A DNA stretch of 64,000 nucleotides from Chitinophaga sp. H8 (lineage in GTDB: Bacteria > Bacteroidota > Bacteroidia > Chitinophagales > Chitinophagaceae): NCBI RefSeq assembly GCF_040567655.1, contig NZ_JBEXAC010000002.1, positions 1,922,001-1,986,000 on the forward strand. The letters run 5' to 3'. How positions within the stretch are numbered: position 1 is the stretch's first letter; every line of letters starts with the position of its first letter. Shown here piece by piece: positions 6,626 to 16,287 of this stretch. The position numbers were made by a program, and so were the translations under genes. The notes below the pieces were generated by a model. The model worked only from the letters and a program-made list of their open reading frames with translations. It ran no database searches and was not told the DNA's origin.

Positions 6626-9265
6626 ATGATGTCATTGACCAGGGTATTACTGGTAGGGATGCTCTTGTTGTTATTCCCTTTTAGGGCGATAGCATGGGAC
6701 TGGAACACAAAAGTAACTGTCATACTAAACAAGCAGCCATTGCGTGCTGCCTGTGAGCTGCTGGAAAAGAATTATGGTATTCATTTTTCATATAGCCGTG
6801 ATATTGTTGACCTCTCTGCCCCCGTTTCTATTCATGCACAAAACCGGCCACTGAAAAAAGTGCTGGATGAATTGTTTACGCCCTATGATATTGAATTTAC
6901 CCGCATCGGTGACCAGGTGGTGCTGACCATCAAAAAAAGTATGACCCGCACTATCAGCGGTTATATAGAAGACGGGGTGACAAAGGAAAGACTTATTGGC
7001 GCCACTGTTTTTTCTCCATCCCGGCAGGCAGGTACGGTTACCAATCAATATGGCTTTTTCAGTTTAACTATCCCCAAAGATACCGGCAGCCTGGTAGTAT
7101 CTTACGTGGGATATACTCCTTTGCGCCAGCCATTGCCGGCAACAGGTTCCCCCCAGCTGATCGTAGGTCTGCAGCCATTGAGCAATCTGCCGGAAGTAGT
7201 GATCACAGAATCTACCCAGCAAAAATTGCAGGAACAAACCCAGATGAGCCGGATCAATGTAAATGCCGCTGAAGTAAAGGCGATGCCCAAACTATTGGGA
7301 GAGGCCGACCTGATACGCGCACTACAGGCCCTGCCAGGCGTATCTGGCGGCATGGAAGGCGCCAGCGGATTGCATGTAAGAGGAGGCAGCCCGGACCAGA
7401 ACCTGATTCTGGTAGATGGTACGCCGGTATTCAGCTCCTCCCACCTCCTGGGATTGTTCTCCATCTTTAATCCGGATGTGATGAAAACAGCCGACCTCTA
7501 TAAAGGTGCTTTCCCGGCCAGGTTTGGCGGGCGCCTGTCGTCTGTGATCGATATTTCCCTGAAAGACGGCGACATGCGTAAGGTACATGGAGATGTAGCG
7601 ATCGGTTTGCTGGCAGCTAAATTTAAAGTAGAAGGACCTATTGTAAAAGATAAAACCTCTTTTGTAGTATCTGCCCGCAGGTCTTACCTGGATGTGCTCA
7701 CCAATGGGGCCAACCTGACAGATGGTAAAGGGCAAACAGCTTATTTCTCCCCTTTGTTTTATGATGTGAATGTAAAGGTGAACCATATCTTTTCCCCTAA
7801 AGACCGGATTTATGCAAGCGGTTACTTCGGACAGGATAATTTTCTGATAAAAGCAGGACGGGATAATACCAATAACACCAGCGGACAAACGCCCTATATA
7901 GAAAATTCCCGTTTCCAGATTGGATGGGGCAATGGGATAGGCTCCCTGCGCTGGAACCATATTTATACGCCTCAGCTGTTTTCCAATCTTACGCTGAACT
8001 ACTCCCAATATTATTTCTTTACTGACTACCGGTATAAATACGAGGTACCTGGTACGGATGAACAGCGCAGCCAATACGGCAAGTATTATTCCCGGATGCA
8101 GAACGGGAGTTTGAAGATGGACTTTGATTACCGGCCCAATCCCAAACATGCCGTGAAGTTTGGCGGAGAAGTGACCGAACATATTTTTAAGCCGGGTATT
8201 TCCGTGTATGAAGATAAAAGCAGCGATGCAGTACCCATGGATACGGTGACCAACAAAACCAGCATACCTGGATGGGAGTTTGCGCTGTATGGAGAAGATG
8301 ACTGGGAAGTACTTAAATCCCTTCATATTAATCTGGGCATGCGCGCTGCTGCTTTCCTGGTGGAAAGGCGGGCATATGTATCCCTGCAACCCCGTTTGGG
8401 GGTTCGCTGGATGCTGCCTTACAACTGGGCGGTGAAAGGGGCCTATACCTACATGAACCAGTATATTCACCTGCTCACCAATAATGGAACAGCTTTGCCT
8501 ACAGACCTGTGGGTACCTTCCACACAGCTGGTACCACCGATGCTTTCCAGACAGGCCACTGCTGGTATCGCTAAAACGAGCAACAACCGGAAGTATGAGA
8601 TCTCCCTGGAAGCCTATCATAAAACCATGGATAACATCATCGAGTATAAAGAAAATGCTTCTTTTATCAATTCGGCTACTACACGGTGGGATACCAAAGT
8701 AGCGATCGGGAAAGGCTGGAGTTATGGTATGGAATTTTTGCTGGAAAAAAAGAAAGGAACTACCCGGGGATGGCTGGGCTATACACTGGCATGGTCTACC
8801 CGTCAGTTTCCCGAAGTAAATGGCGGCCGGGCCTTCCCGTATAAGTACGATCGCCGTCATGATATAGAGCTGGTAGTGATACAGCAACTGGGCAAGCATT
8901 GGGAAGTGTCTGCCAGCTGGGAGTTTAATACCGGCAATGCTTTAACGCTGGCTACTTCCAGTTATGAAGGTAATACGGAAGTATCCCCGTTTTTCCCGGG
9001 GCCGGATTATTACAACAGGGTGGATCATATCGGTGAGCGGAATGGTTTCCGGGCAGGCAACTCGCACCGGCTGGATCTCAGCTTTACTTATACCAAACAA
9101 AAGAAATGGTGGACCAAAAGCTGGAACTTCAGCTTTTACAATGCCTATAATCAGAAGAATCCATTTTATTATTATATGAGAAAGAGTGCGGATACACAAA
9201 CCCGCTATCTGTCGCGTATCAGTATTCCTATTATTCCCAGTGTTTCGTATGCTATCAAGTTTTAA
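6626..9265 (+). CDS. TonB-dependent receptor with STN signalling domain
   Basis: An 879-residue outer-membrane receptor. After a signal peptide (about 1-23) come an STN (secretin/TonB N-terminal) domain at about 28-108, used for signalling to FecR, and a CarboxypepD-reg-like beta-sandwich at about 112-190 (ISGYIEDGVTKERLIGATVF). The plug follows at about 205-330 (LHVRGGSPDQNLILVDGTPV), and the beta-barrel runs to the C-terminus. It imports a substrate across the outer membrane with TonB energy. It is partnered by a DUF4249 lipoprotein rather than SusD, so the substrate may not be a glycan; peptides, siderophores or other small ligands are possible. Regulation by the upstream sigma/FecR pair is very likely. 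Confidence 0.94.
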   Translation: MMSLTRVLLVGMLLLLFPFRAIAWDWNTKVTVILNKQPLRAACELLEKNYGIHFSYSRDIVDLSAPVSIHAQNRPLKKVLDELFTPYDIEFTRIGDQVVLTIKKSMTRTISGYIEDGVTKERLIGATVFSPSRQAGTVTNQYGFFSLTIPKDTGSLVVSYVGYTPLRQPLPATGSPQLIVGLQPLSNLPEVVITESTQQKLQEQTQMSRINVNAAEVKAMPKLLGEADLIRALQALPGVSGGMEGASGLHVRGGSPDQNLILVDGTPVFSSSHLLGLFSIFNPDVMKTADLYKGAFPARFGGRLSSVIDISLKDGDMRKVHGDVAIGLLAAKFKVEGPIVKDKTSFVVSARRSYLDVLTNGANLTDGKGQTAYFSPLFYDVNVKVNHIFSPKDRIYASGYFGQDNFLIKAGRDNTNNTSGQTPYIENSRFQIGWGNGIGSLRWNHIYTPQLFSNLTLNYSQYYFFTDYRYKYEVPGTDEQRSQYGKYYSRMQNGSLKMDFDYRPNPKHAVKFGGEVTEHIFKPGISVYEDKSSDAVPMDTVTNKTSIPGWEFALYGEDDWEVLKSLHINLGMRAAAFLVERRAYVSLQPRLGVRWMLPYNWAVKGAYTYMNQYIHLLTNNGTALPTDLWVPSTQLVPPMLSRQATAGIAKTSNNRKYEISLEAYHKTMDNIIEYKENASFINSATTRWDTKVAIGKGWSYGMEFLLEKKKGTTRGWLGYTLAWSTRQFPEVNGGRAFPYKYDRRHDIELVVIQQLGKHWEVSASWEFNTGNALTLATSSYEGNTEVSPFFPGPDYYNRVDHIGERNGFRAGNSHRLDLSFTYTKQKKWWTKSWNFSFYNAYNQKNPFYYYMRKSADTQTRYLSRISIPIIPSVSYAIKF

Positions 9266-9275
9266 ATGAACGGAT

Positions 9276-10145
9276 ATGAAAAATTATTTCGTAGGCGCTA
9301 TACTGTTATTCGTAATGAGTACAGGCTGTGAAAGTAAAGAGGAAATAGCCTTCCCATATGAAGGAGATAAAATAGTGCTGACCAGCTTTATGCAGCCGGA
9401 TTCACTGATGTATCTGCGGGTTACTAAAAGTGTGCAGATCGGTGTGAGTGATTCGTTTAACTTTCCCGAGCTGCCACAGGCACAGGTACGTTTGCTGGAA
9501 GATAACGTACCTATGGCACCGTTTACCTGGAAGGTGATCAACGGACGTGGTTATTTTGTTTCTGCTGCTCCTGTCAGGGCAGACCGCCAATATACGGTAC
9601 AGGCAGCTATGACAGGGTTTAAAAGTGTGGAAGCCACTGATAGTTTACCCCGGCAGCCGCTAGCTTACCGGGGGCATGCGCAGCAAGGCATTAAAAAGAT
9701 ACGTTTTACCCTGAAAGATCCTGGCAGTATTAAAAACTATTACCGCATACGGGTGTACTCGGCCAGTGAACCCCCTGCCGGAAAAGAAGCGGTACCGCAA
9801 GCCATTATACCTTACCGGCTGGACCCCGTGTTCAGCAATAATTTTTTAGACAGGGCGGTAGACTCTTATTATAATACCCTGGTGCTGGAAGATGAACGTT
9901 TTAATGGCCGTGAACTGGTATTTGTGCTGGAAGCACAGCAGGCCATCACCACCCCCTATCTGGTAGTAGAAATCAGTGCGCTCAGCGTTACGGCATTTAA
10001 ATACCTGAAAACACTTACCCTGCAACAGCAGGATGGCGGCAGCATTATTACGGAACCTGTATTTGTATATTCCAATGTGGAAAACGGACATGGCGTAGTA
10101 GCAGGCATTAATACCCGCTGGGTAGCATTTAAAGTAGACCCATAA
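9276..10145 (+). CDS. DUF4249-type lipoprotein
   Basis: A 289-residue lipoprotein. The lipobox cysteine is at about residue 18 (FVMSTGCESKEE), and the body is beta-rich with the DUF4249 pattern: an opening IVLTSFMQPDSLMYLRVTKS, then PELPQAQVRLLEDN, and later KIRFTLKDPGSIKNYYRIRV. DUF4249 proteins are commonly encoded right after TonB receptors in Bacteroidota and are presumed to sit at the cell surface as receptor partners. It lies 10 bp after the receptor, so it is cotranscribed with it. The ligand is unknown. Confidence 0.88.
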   Translation: MKNYFVGAILLFVMSTGCESKEEIAFPYEGDKIVLTSFMQPDSLMYLRVTKSVQIGVSDSFNFPELPQAQVRLLEDNVPMAPFTWKVINGRGYFVSAAPVRADRQYTVQAAMTGFKSVEATDSLPRQPLAYRGHAQQGIKKIRFTLKDPGSIKNYYRIRVYSASEPPAGKEAVPQAIIPYRLDPVFSNNFLDRAVDSYYNTLVLEDERFNGRELVFVLEAQQAITTPYLVVEISALSVTAFKYLKTLTLQQQDGGSIITEPVFVYSNVENGHGVVAGINTRWVAFKVDP

Positions 10146-10293
10146 CTTTTTCCCTTTTTCGTAAACTGATTTCCTGATGTGAGCAATGCAAGCCCCGGTT
10201 GTTCCCTAATTTCGCTACCAGTATGCTATAACAACGGTAATACGGTGATGAAATAGCAAGATACTTTTGAGTGATGATAAAAAAAGACCTTAT

Positions 10294-10316
10294 GGCGGCT
10301 GTATCCTGCAGCCGCC
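10294..10316. promoter_or_regulatory. GC-rich 8-bp hairpin upstream of the DUF6686-like gene
   Basis: GGCGGCTG (10294-10301) pairs with CAGCCGCC (10309-10316) over a 7-base loop. No T-run follows on the plus strand; on the minus strand the hairpin is followed by ATAAGGTCTTTTTTT, so it may instead terminate antisense transcription. It lies 18 bp before the next ATG and could occlude its ribosome-binding region. Confidence 0.5.
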
Positions 10317-10334
10317 AGAGGCACAATCCGGCCC

Positions 10335-10682
10335 ATGTGTACTTATCAAACACTTTATCATAGCGGCAGCGGTTACGTGATCCGTTGTTTAAGCTGCCAG
10401 CGCATGCAGGTAGCCTTTGGCACTACTGCCATCAGTTTTTCCCTGAATGAGTTCCATTGTTTTGTGCGCATGTTGCTGCATAGCGGTTATCAGGAAGCTG
10501 ATCCGTGTGATGCCCATGAGAAAGTGATGAGCCTGCCATTGCCGGATGAAAATGTAATGCTGGTACTTACCGCCGTTGAAATAAACCGCCTTACCCGGAT
10601 GCTGCTGGAGGCCAGTGCCTTGTTGGAAGCCTATCAGATCCTGGAGGCTACCGTGCCCCCGGTGAACGGGGATAAATTGTAA
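10335..10682 (+). CDS. Small cysteine-containing protein, probably DUF6686
   Basis: A 115-residue cytoplasmic protein opening with CTYQTLYHSGSGYVIRCLSC, followed by RMQVAFGTTAISF. A short N-terminal stretch with two cysteines three apart (CLSC) followed by QxAFG resembles the DUF6686 family of small Bacteroidota proteins. The remainder is helical and acidic. No function is established for the family to my knowledge. The family assignment is from memory of the pattern and should be treated as tentative. Confidence 0.7.
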   Translation: MCTYQTLYHSGSGYVIRCLSCQRMQVAFGTTAISFSLNEFHCFVRMLLHSGYQEADPCDAHEKVMSLPLPDENVMLVLTAVEINRLTRMLLEASALLEAYQILEATVPPVNGDKL

Positions 10683-10830
10683 TACTCCCTGAACTTTATA
10701 CTTCTTCCCGCTGTTATACCCCTTATACTGGCAGCGCCTTTTCGCCGGTTAACCGTTATCTTTGTGGTATGTTTATTGTTTTTATTTACAATACACAGCA
10801 GCATGTTTAACCGTATTATGTTCAACACCC

Positions 10831-11760
10831 ATGGATGTAAAAGATTACTACAAGATACTTGGTATAGATAAATCCGCTACTGCCGACCAGGTGAAAAAAG
10901 CATACCGCAAACTGGCCGTAAAATATCATCCGGATAAAAATCCCGGAGATAAAGTGGCGGAAGATAAGTTCAAGGAAATCAATGAAGCCTATGAAGTGCT
11001 GGGAGATGAGGCCAAGCGGAAGAAATACGATCAGTTTGGTGAAAACTGGAAGCATTACGAGCAGCATGGGGGCCGGGCAGAAGATTTTGACTGGTCACAG
11101 TTTGGTGGTGGCCGCCGTGGCGGACAGTCGCGGAGTTATGGTGGCAGTAGTGCAGAAGATATGTTTGGCGGCTCCGGTGATTTCTCCGACTTCTTTGAGC
11201 AATTATTTGGCAGTGGTTTTGGCCGGGGACAGCAACAACAGCGGTCGGCCAGGGGGCGGGATATCCAGGCCTCCATGGAAGTGTCGCTGGAAGATGCGTA
11301 TACCGGTGGTACCAAACAGGTTGAGGTAAATGGTGCCCGCCTGAATATAAAACTGAAAGCCGGCCTGTACGAAGGACAGGTGATCCGCCTGAAAGGAAAA
11401 GGAGGGCCGGGCAGAAAAGGTGGGGAACCCGGAGATTTACTGATCAGCATCCGGTTGTCTGCCCACCCGCAATTTGAACTGAAAGGACAGGATATTTACA
11501 CCGATTTGTCCCTGCCTTTATACACGGCAATATTAGGAGGTAAAGTAACGGTACAGACACCGGGAGGATCACTCAGCATGAAAGTGCCCGCAGGTACCGA
11601 TAGTGGTAAGGTATTCCGTTTAAAAGGAAAAGGAATGCCACATCATAGTAAGCCATCCGAACATGGCGATCTTTACCTGAAAGCCATCGTGCATATTCCC
11701 ACACAGCTTTCTGATAAAGAAAAGGCCCTGTTTGAGCAGTTGGCTCAAATGGAAAAATAG
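10831..11760 (+). CDS. CbpA-like DnaJ (type II J-domain co-chaperone)
   Basis: A 310-residue co-chaperone that stimulates DnaK ATPase. The J domain is at about 3-70, with the HPD motif at 33-35. A Gly/Ser/Arg-rich region (about 80-145) and two C-terminal substrate-binding beta domains (about 145-305) follow. The CxxCxGxG zinc-finger repeats of DnaJ are absent, which makes this CbpA-like. The frame is open to 10762, but the J domain begins at the ATG at 10831, and a TATCTTTG box at 10757-10764 lies ahead of it, so 10831 is chosen. No CbpM-like modulator follows; the next gene is an exporter 6 bp downstream. Confidence 0.94.
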   Translation: MDVKDYYKILGIDKSATADQVKKAYRKLAVKYHPDKNPGDKVAEDKFKEINEAYEVLGDEAKRKKYDQFGENWKHYEQHGGRAEDFDWSQFGGGRRGGQSRSYGGSSAEDMFGGSGDFSDFFEQLFGSGFGRGQQQQRSARGRDIQASMEVSLEDAYTGGTKQVEVNGARLNIKLKAGLYEGQVIRLKGKGGPGRKGGEPGDLLISIRLSAHPQFELKGQDIYTDLSLPLYTAILGGKVTVQTPGGSLSMKVPAGTDSGKVFRLKGKGMPHHSKPSEHGDLYLKAIVHIPTQLSDKEKALFEQLAQMEK

Positions 11761-11766
11761 CCAGGC

Positions 11767-13188
11767 ATGAGAGATCAAAACAGGGGCGGGATTTTGTTTG
11801 TAATGGTACTGGGCACTACCATGGCCGGTATTGACTCCAGTATTGTAAATATATCCCTTCCTGTGATGAGCCGGCAGTTTCAATGCAGCCTGGATGATAT
11901 TGAGTGGGTGATCACTGTATACATGCTCAGCTTTTCTATTCTGATGCCGTTGACCAACTGGCTGAAAAGCAAACTGGGCTTCTTCAATTTATATATTGCT
12001 GCCATCAGCGTTTTTACCCTGGGATCTTTGATGTGTGCCTTATCGACCGACCTCTCCTCCCTATTGGTAGCGCGTATTATTCAGGCCCTGGGAGGAGGAG
12101 CGCTGGCACCCACTTCTATGGCTATTGTGTCTTATGTATTCCCTGCCAGGGTGCGGGGCACCGTACTGGGATGGTGGGGGCTGGGCAATATTATGGGGCC
12201 TGCCATAGGACCTACCCTGGGCGGCTTTTTAACACAGTTGTACGGCTGGCCTTCTATCTTTTATATCAACCTTCCTATCGGGCTGATCACGATAGCCCTG
12301 GCCTTTAAATACCTGGGAGTATTGCGCAAGCAAACCTTTGTAAAAATACCCTTTGACCTGGCGGGTTTTGTGACCTTAACTATTTTCCTCGTTACGTTAC
12401 AATACGGGATTGCAAAAGCGGAGCGGATAGGTTTATTATCTCCGCAGATAGCGATCACGTTAGGTGTTGCCATCGTAGCGCTGGTGGTATTTATTGTATT
12501 GGAGCGGCGGAACAAAAATCCATTGATAGATCTCACGTTGTTTAACAACTATGCATTTGTAAGTTGTATCCTGGTTACTATTTCGCGGGCGGCAGCTTTA
12601 TTCGGAGGGCTTTTCCTGCTACCGTTTTTATTGCAGGGGCTGATGGGGTATTCAGAGTCGATGTCGGGGTTGCTGATCTTGCCTAACTCGATCATGATGG
12701 CCGCGATGATGCCGTTTGCTGGGAAATGGTCTGACAAGCATGGTTCCCGGAATATTTCGATGATGGGGCTTTTTTTACTGGCAGTATCCATGTATTTCTT
12801 TTCGATACTGGACGTAGGCAGTCCGGTATGGCTGATCATTACTACCATGGCCATACGTGGATTTGGGATGGGCTTGCTGATAGCCCCACTGAATGCCGCA
12901 ACGATCAGTGCGGTACGTCCTTCGCAGGTAACGATGGCCTCTTCTATCAGCAGCCTGATGCAGCAGGTAGGCGGCGCTTTAGGGATCGCTATCCTGGCCA
13001 TTATCAGTCAATCTACCCTGAATACCCAACTGGAACATGGGGTGAGTGCACCCATTGCGCATCATATTTCCCTGCAAACAGGCTTCCGTATTTCTCTTTT
13101 TATCCTACTGGTTACCCTGATACCGGCATTTTTTATGCCCCGGAAAAATGAAGTACCTACCGCAGATACTACCCATGTACATACCTGA
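11767..13188 (+). CDS. MFS exporter of the DHA2 (EmrB/QacA) family
   Basis: A 473-residue membrane protein with about 14 hydrophobic segments. Helix 1 carries the DHA2 pattern (GTTMAGIDSSIVNISLPVMS). The antiporter motif C region (LGWWGLGNIMGPAIGPTLGG, about 139-158) and LYGWPSIFYINLPIG (about 160-174) are clear. These proteins export drugs or amphipathic compounds in exchange for protons. It begins 6 bp after the dnaJ-like gene, so the two are probably cotranscribed; the functional link is not obvious. No EmrA-like adaptor is adjacent. Confidence 0.93.
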   Translation: MRDQNRGGILFVMVLGTTMAGIDSSIVNISLPVMSRQFQCSLDDIEWVITVYMLSFSILMPLTNWLKSKLGFFNLYIAAISVFTLGSLMCALSTDLSSLLVARIIQALGGGALAPTSMAIVSYVFPARVRGTVLGWWGLGNIMGPAIGPTLGGFLTQLYGWPSIFYINLPIGLITIALAFKYLGVLRKQTFVKIPFDLAGFVTLTIFLVTLQYGIAKAERIGLLSPQIAITLGVAIVALVVFIVLERRNKNPLIDLTLFNNYAFVSCILVTISRAAALFGGLFLLPFLLQGLMGYSESMSGLLILPNSIMMAAMMPFAGKWSDKHGSRNISMMGLFLLAVSMYFFSILDVGSPVWLIITTMAIRGFGMGLLIAPLNAATISAVRPSQVTMASSISSLMQQVGGALGIAILAIISQSTLNTQLEHGVSAPIAHHISLQTGFRISLFILLVTLIPAFFMPRKNEVPTADTTHVHT

Positions 13189-13196
13189 CCAGCCAT

Positions 13197-13292
13197 ACAT
13201 ACACTGTTTCATAGGATGGTAATTATTTTCCCGCATACCAGACCCGTCACACATACACCGTTCCACAGAATGGCAATGACCTTTCCCGCGTA
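13197..13292 (+). repeat. Degenerate 54-bp tandem duplication upstream of the sensor kinase
   Basis: Two copies of a roughly 41-bp sequence (13197-13237 and 13251-13292) begin with the same ACATACAC and end in CCCGCATA or CCCGCGTA. About 10 substitutions separate them. The period of 54 bp is close to five helical turns. They fill the gap between the MFS gene and the receiver-kinase gene. Confidence 0.6.
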
Positions 13293-13355
13293 AAAAAGAG
13301 GGGGAAAATGAAATTTGCATAATTATTGATTTATTATTGTTGAATTGAAGGTATT

Positions 13356-14801
13356 ATGACGATGGTAACAGACAAGATCCGGATTTTGATGATTGATGAT
13401 GATGAGGATGATTTTTTCCTTGTCAGTAGTTTACTGGACGACATCTCCCCGGAGCAGTACATTATACAATGGGCCTCTACTTACGAGAAGGGGGTATTGG
13501 CTATTGAGTCCAGGTCGCACGACCTGTATCTGGTAGACTATCGTCTGGGGCAATATACCGGTATTGATATGCTGCATTATTTCCAGCAGCAGGGATATAA
13601 TGACCCGGTGATCTTACTGACCGGAAAGGGGGATTACAAGATCGATAAGGAAGCCATGGAGGCGGGGGCATCAGATTACCTGGTAAAAGGGGAAATTACC
13701 GCAGCCATGCTGGAAAGAGCGATCCGTTATACCCTGGATAAATTTTCCCATCTCACCGCCATTGCAAACAGTGAACGCCGTTATTTCAGCATCTTCGAGA
13801 AATCAAATGATATTATCCTGCTGGCAAATTGTGACAAAAAAATCATTGCAGCCAATCCTGCCGCATTAAGGGTATTGCAACATGATGCGGAGTCGCTTTA
13901 TGAGCATGACCTGATGTATCTCTTTGCGCTGGATGAGCAGATTAAAGACTTTCTCAGCCAGCTATGTGACGAATCCGGTGTAGTGCAGCAGGAATATGTT
14001 TTCCGGAATAAGGCGGGCCAAAAACTGGATGTAGTGGTCAATGCCACGCTCCTGGATGAAAAGAAACAGATCTTTCTCTGTATCGTACAGGATATTACTG
14101 AGCAGAAGAAAAAGGCAAAAGAAAAACAACAGCAGGAGAAGTTTGTGATCACCGGGCGTATTGCGCGGTTAATAGCGCATGAGGTGAGGAATCCGCTGAC
14201 CAACATCCTGTTGTCTATCAGCCAGCTGAAGGAAGAAAAACTGGATGACATCCCCGACAGTGAATTGTACCTGGATATTATGGAACGCAACTGCCATCGT
14301 ATCAATCAGCTGGTTACCCAATTGCTGGAGTCTACCCGTATGATGGAATTGCATATCAGTGCGCATGGGGTGAACGAACTGGTAAAGAAAGCGATGACAC
14401 TGGCAGCCGACCGGCTACAGTTAAATAATATGCGGCTGGAAGCGTCTTATATGGAACCAGATGTAATGCTGCAGGCAGATGAAGAAAAAATGATCATTGC
14501 CCTGCTGAATATTATCATTAATGGTATAGAAGCCATGCAGCCGGACAAGGGGGTATTAACCATCCGCACCTTCCTGCAGGATAATAAGGCGGTTATTCAC
14601 ATAGGCGATAACGGTAGTGGTATTTCTGAAGAGAATAAGAGCAAGCTCTTTGAGCCTTTTTTTACTAATAAAACAAAAGGCACCGGTCTGGGATTAACCT
14701 CCACCCAGAATATTATCCTCAACCATAAAGGGAGCATAGAAGTAGAAAGTGTGGTAGGAAACGGTACCGTGTTTACCATTACTTTTGATGTATCACAATA
14801 A
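13356..14801 (+). CDS. Receiver-PAS-histidine kinase protein
   Basis: A 481-residue soluble signalling protein with an inverted order. The N-terminal receiver spans about 8-125, with acidic pocket D14/D15, phospho-acceptor D61 and the conserved lysine in KGDYK or VKGE. A PAS domain lies at about 138-252. A HisKA domain has its phosphorylatable histidine near 275 (LIAHEVRNPLTNI). An HATPase_c domain (about 355-480) carries GDNGSGISEENKSKLFEPFF and GTGLGLTSTQNI. There are no transmembrane segments, so it is probably switched on by phosphorylation of its receiver by another kinase and passes the signal on. No response regulator is adjacent, so the partner is elsewhere. Confidence 0.93.
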   Translation: MTMVTDKIRILMIDDDEDDFFLVSSLLDDISPEQYIIQWASTYEKGVLAIESRSHDLYLVDYRLGQYTGIDMLHYFQQQGYNDPVILLTGKGDYKIDKEAMEAGASDYLVKGEITAAMLERAIRYTLDKFSHLTAIANSERRYFSIFEKSNDIILLANCDKKIIAANPAALRVLQHDAESLYEHDLMYLFALDEQIKDFLSQLCDESGVVQQEYVFRNKAGQKLDVVVNATLLDEKKQIFLCIVQDITEQKKKAKEKQQQEKFVITGRIARLIAHEVRNPLTNILLSISQLKEEKLDDIPDSELYLDIMERNCHRINQLVTQLLESTRMMELHISAHGVNELVKKAMTLAADRLQLNNMRLEASYMEPDVMLQADEEKMIIALLNIIINGIEAMQPDKGVLTIRTFLQDNKAVIHIGDNGSGISEENKSKLFEPFFTNKTKGTGLGLTSTQNIILNHKGSIEVESVVGNGTVFTITFDVSQ

Positions 14802-14884
14802 GTGCAAACACGAAAAAGCGTTTACCTGTGGGCATTTTGTAGAATAAATTACTCAGATTGTAAGGAGTGGGAGGAGGTATTTAT

Positions 14885-15097
14885 TTAGAGGATACGTCTG
14901 AAAAAATCTGTTTCCCGGGTCATCTCTCTCAGGGAGGAGAAAAGGAAGTAAGCAGCAGCCAAAATCATCATCGCCAGCCCGATAAAGCCTAGTTTGAAAA
15001 AGGTTCTGACATCCATTAACCCTATCTCACTAGCGATATAGGTAACCAGTGCAAGCAATACACCAGCTAAAGCGGTGAAAATAGCGGCTTTTCTCAT
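14885..15097 (-). CDS. Small two-helix membrane protein
   Basis: A 70-residue protein with two hydrophobic helices (about 4-22 and 33-52), a short polar turn between them, and a charged C-terminal tail (SSLREMTRETDFFRRIL). I do not recognise it. The frame is open seven codons further upstream, but the MRKAA start gives a normal positively charged N-terminus before helix 1. It is transcribed alone on the minus strand; a TATCTTTA-like box lies upstream. Confidence 0.65.
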   Translation of the reverse strand: MRKAAIFTALAGVLLALVTYIASEIGLMDVRTFFKLGFIGLAMMILAAAYFLFSSLREMTRETDFFRRIL

Positions 15098-15278
15098 GAT
15101 AGTATAGTTAAATATCATCGGATAGTAAGTACTAAAGATAACACTTTTGTGCTATATTTTCACGTAAAATAAAATAAAATACGAGGCTGGGTAAGTGATT
15201 GATAATAAGTGAGGTAGAAAAGTGCTGGCAGGAAAATTTCCGGTGTGAAGGGAAGTTGCTGCCAGCAGGTAAGTTATA

Positions 15279-16121
15279 TCAGGCGTCTTCTTCCACCAGC
15301 TTGATGCCGGTTTGTGTGAAAACGATCTTTTTTTGCTTGTATAAAGTACCGGTTGTCATTTTGAATGTTTTTTTGCTCATCCCAAAAAAGTCTGCAATTT
15401 CTTCTGGGGCTGATTTATCATGGTAGGGTAAGTAACCATTATTTTCCTGGAGGAGGCGGATGATTTTTTCACTTTCATCTTCCACTTTCTTATAGCCTGG
15501 CTGTCCTAATACCACATCTATTTTATTATCCTCCCGGATCTTTTTAATAAACCCTTTCATGGTATCCCCAATATCTATGGTACGAAATATTTCTCCATAG
15601 TGTAATACGCCGGTATGTTGCTGATTGATGATCACAATAAACCCAATGTCTGAACGACGGTAGATGATAAGGTTTACCAGGTCCATTTCTTTTACGGTAA
15701 GGGTTTCATTGCTGAGGAACCTGTCCAGTTTTTCTGTAGCAGCGATACGGCCGGTTTGTTCATCAATATAGATCTTCACCAGATAGTCCTGTCCCGGGCG
15801 CATTTTCATCTGTTGCTGGGACAGTGGTACAAAGAGGTCTTTCATCAGGCCCCAGTCCATAAACGCGCCCTGTGGGGTCACACTCACCACTTTAAGGTTC
15901 ACGATATCCCCCACGATACCGGCAGGCCGTTGTGTGGTAGCGATGATACGGTTTTCGGAGTCATGGTAAAGGAACACGTTCAGTTCATCGCCTATTTTGG
16001 TTCCTTTGGGCACAAACCGCGATGGCAGCAGTATTTCCTGATCACCATCCCCGGCAAGGTATACACCAAAATCCATTTCTTTCTTTACCCTTAAGCTATT
16101 ATATGTGCCTATTGTTACCAT
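15279..16121 (-). CDS. cvfB: CvfB-type S1-like RNA-binding regulator
   Basis: A 280-residue cytoplasmic protein made of several S1-like OB folds plus a C-terminal winged helix, as in CvfB/YitL. Recognisable parts are the opening YNSLRVKKEMDFGVYL, the VVSVTPQGAFMDWGLMKDLF S1 segment (about 78-97), HTGVLHYGEIFRTIDIGD near 169-186, and the winged-helix end (APEEIADFFGMSKKTFK near 239-255). Family members bind RNA and affect gene expression or virulence in other bacteria; the role here is inferred. It stands alone on the minus strand, divergent from a universal stress protein. Confidence 0.92.
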   Translation of the reverse strand: MVTIGTYNSLRVKKEMDFGVYLAGDGDQEILLPSRFVPKGTKIGDELNVFLYHDSENRIIATTQRPAGIVGDIVNLKVVSVTPQGAFMDWGLMKDLFVPLSQQQMKMRPGQDYLVKIYIDEQTGRIAATEKLDRFLSNETLTVKEMDLVNLIIYRRSDIGFIVIINQQHTGVLHYGEIFRTIDIGDTMKGFIKKIREDNKIDVVLGQPGYKKVEDESEKIIRLLQENNGYLPYHDKSAPEEIADFFGMSKKTFKMTTGTLYKQKKIVFTQTGIKLVEEDA

Positions 16122-16287
16122 ATTGTTTTTTTATGTGGCTGCTGAAAGCCGGCATAAAGGTACGATTATCGTTTTCAATGGCTGAATGATAAATCTGGAT
16201 TAAATATTGATGAACAGGATAAATGTCATGTTTTGTGAAACTGCATTCCCGTATTTTAGTTGTTACATCCAGTAAATCATTTTTTTT

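Noticed and set aside
7322..8899. 525-codon open frame on the minus strand
   Set aside because: It lies wholly inside the TonB receptor gene on the other strand, has no start context or family pattern and is rich in residues produced by antisense reading of beta-barrel codons.
10129..10353. 74-codon minus-strand frame between the DUF4249 and DUF6686-like genes
   Set aside because: It overlaps two real genes and a hairpin and its product is Leu/Arg/Cys-rich without any pattern.
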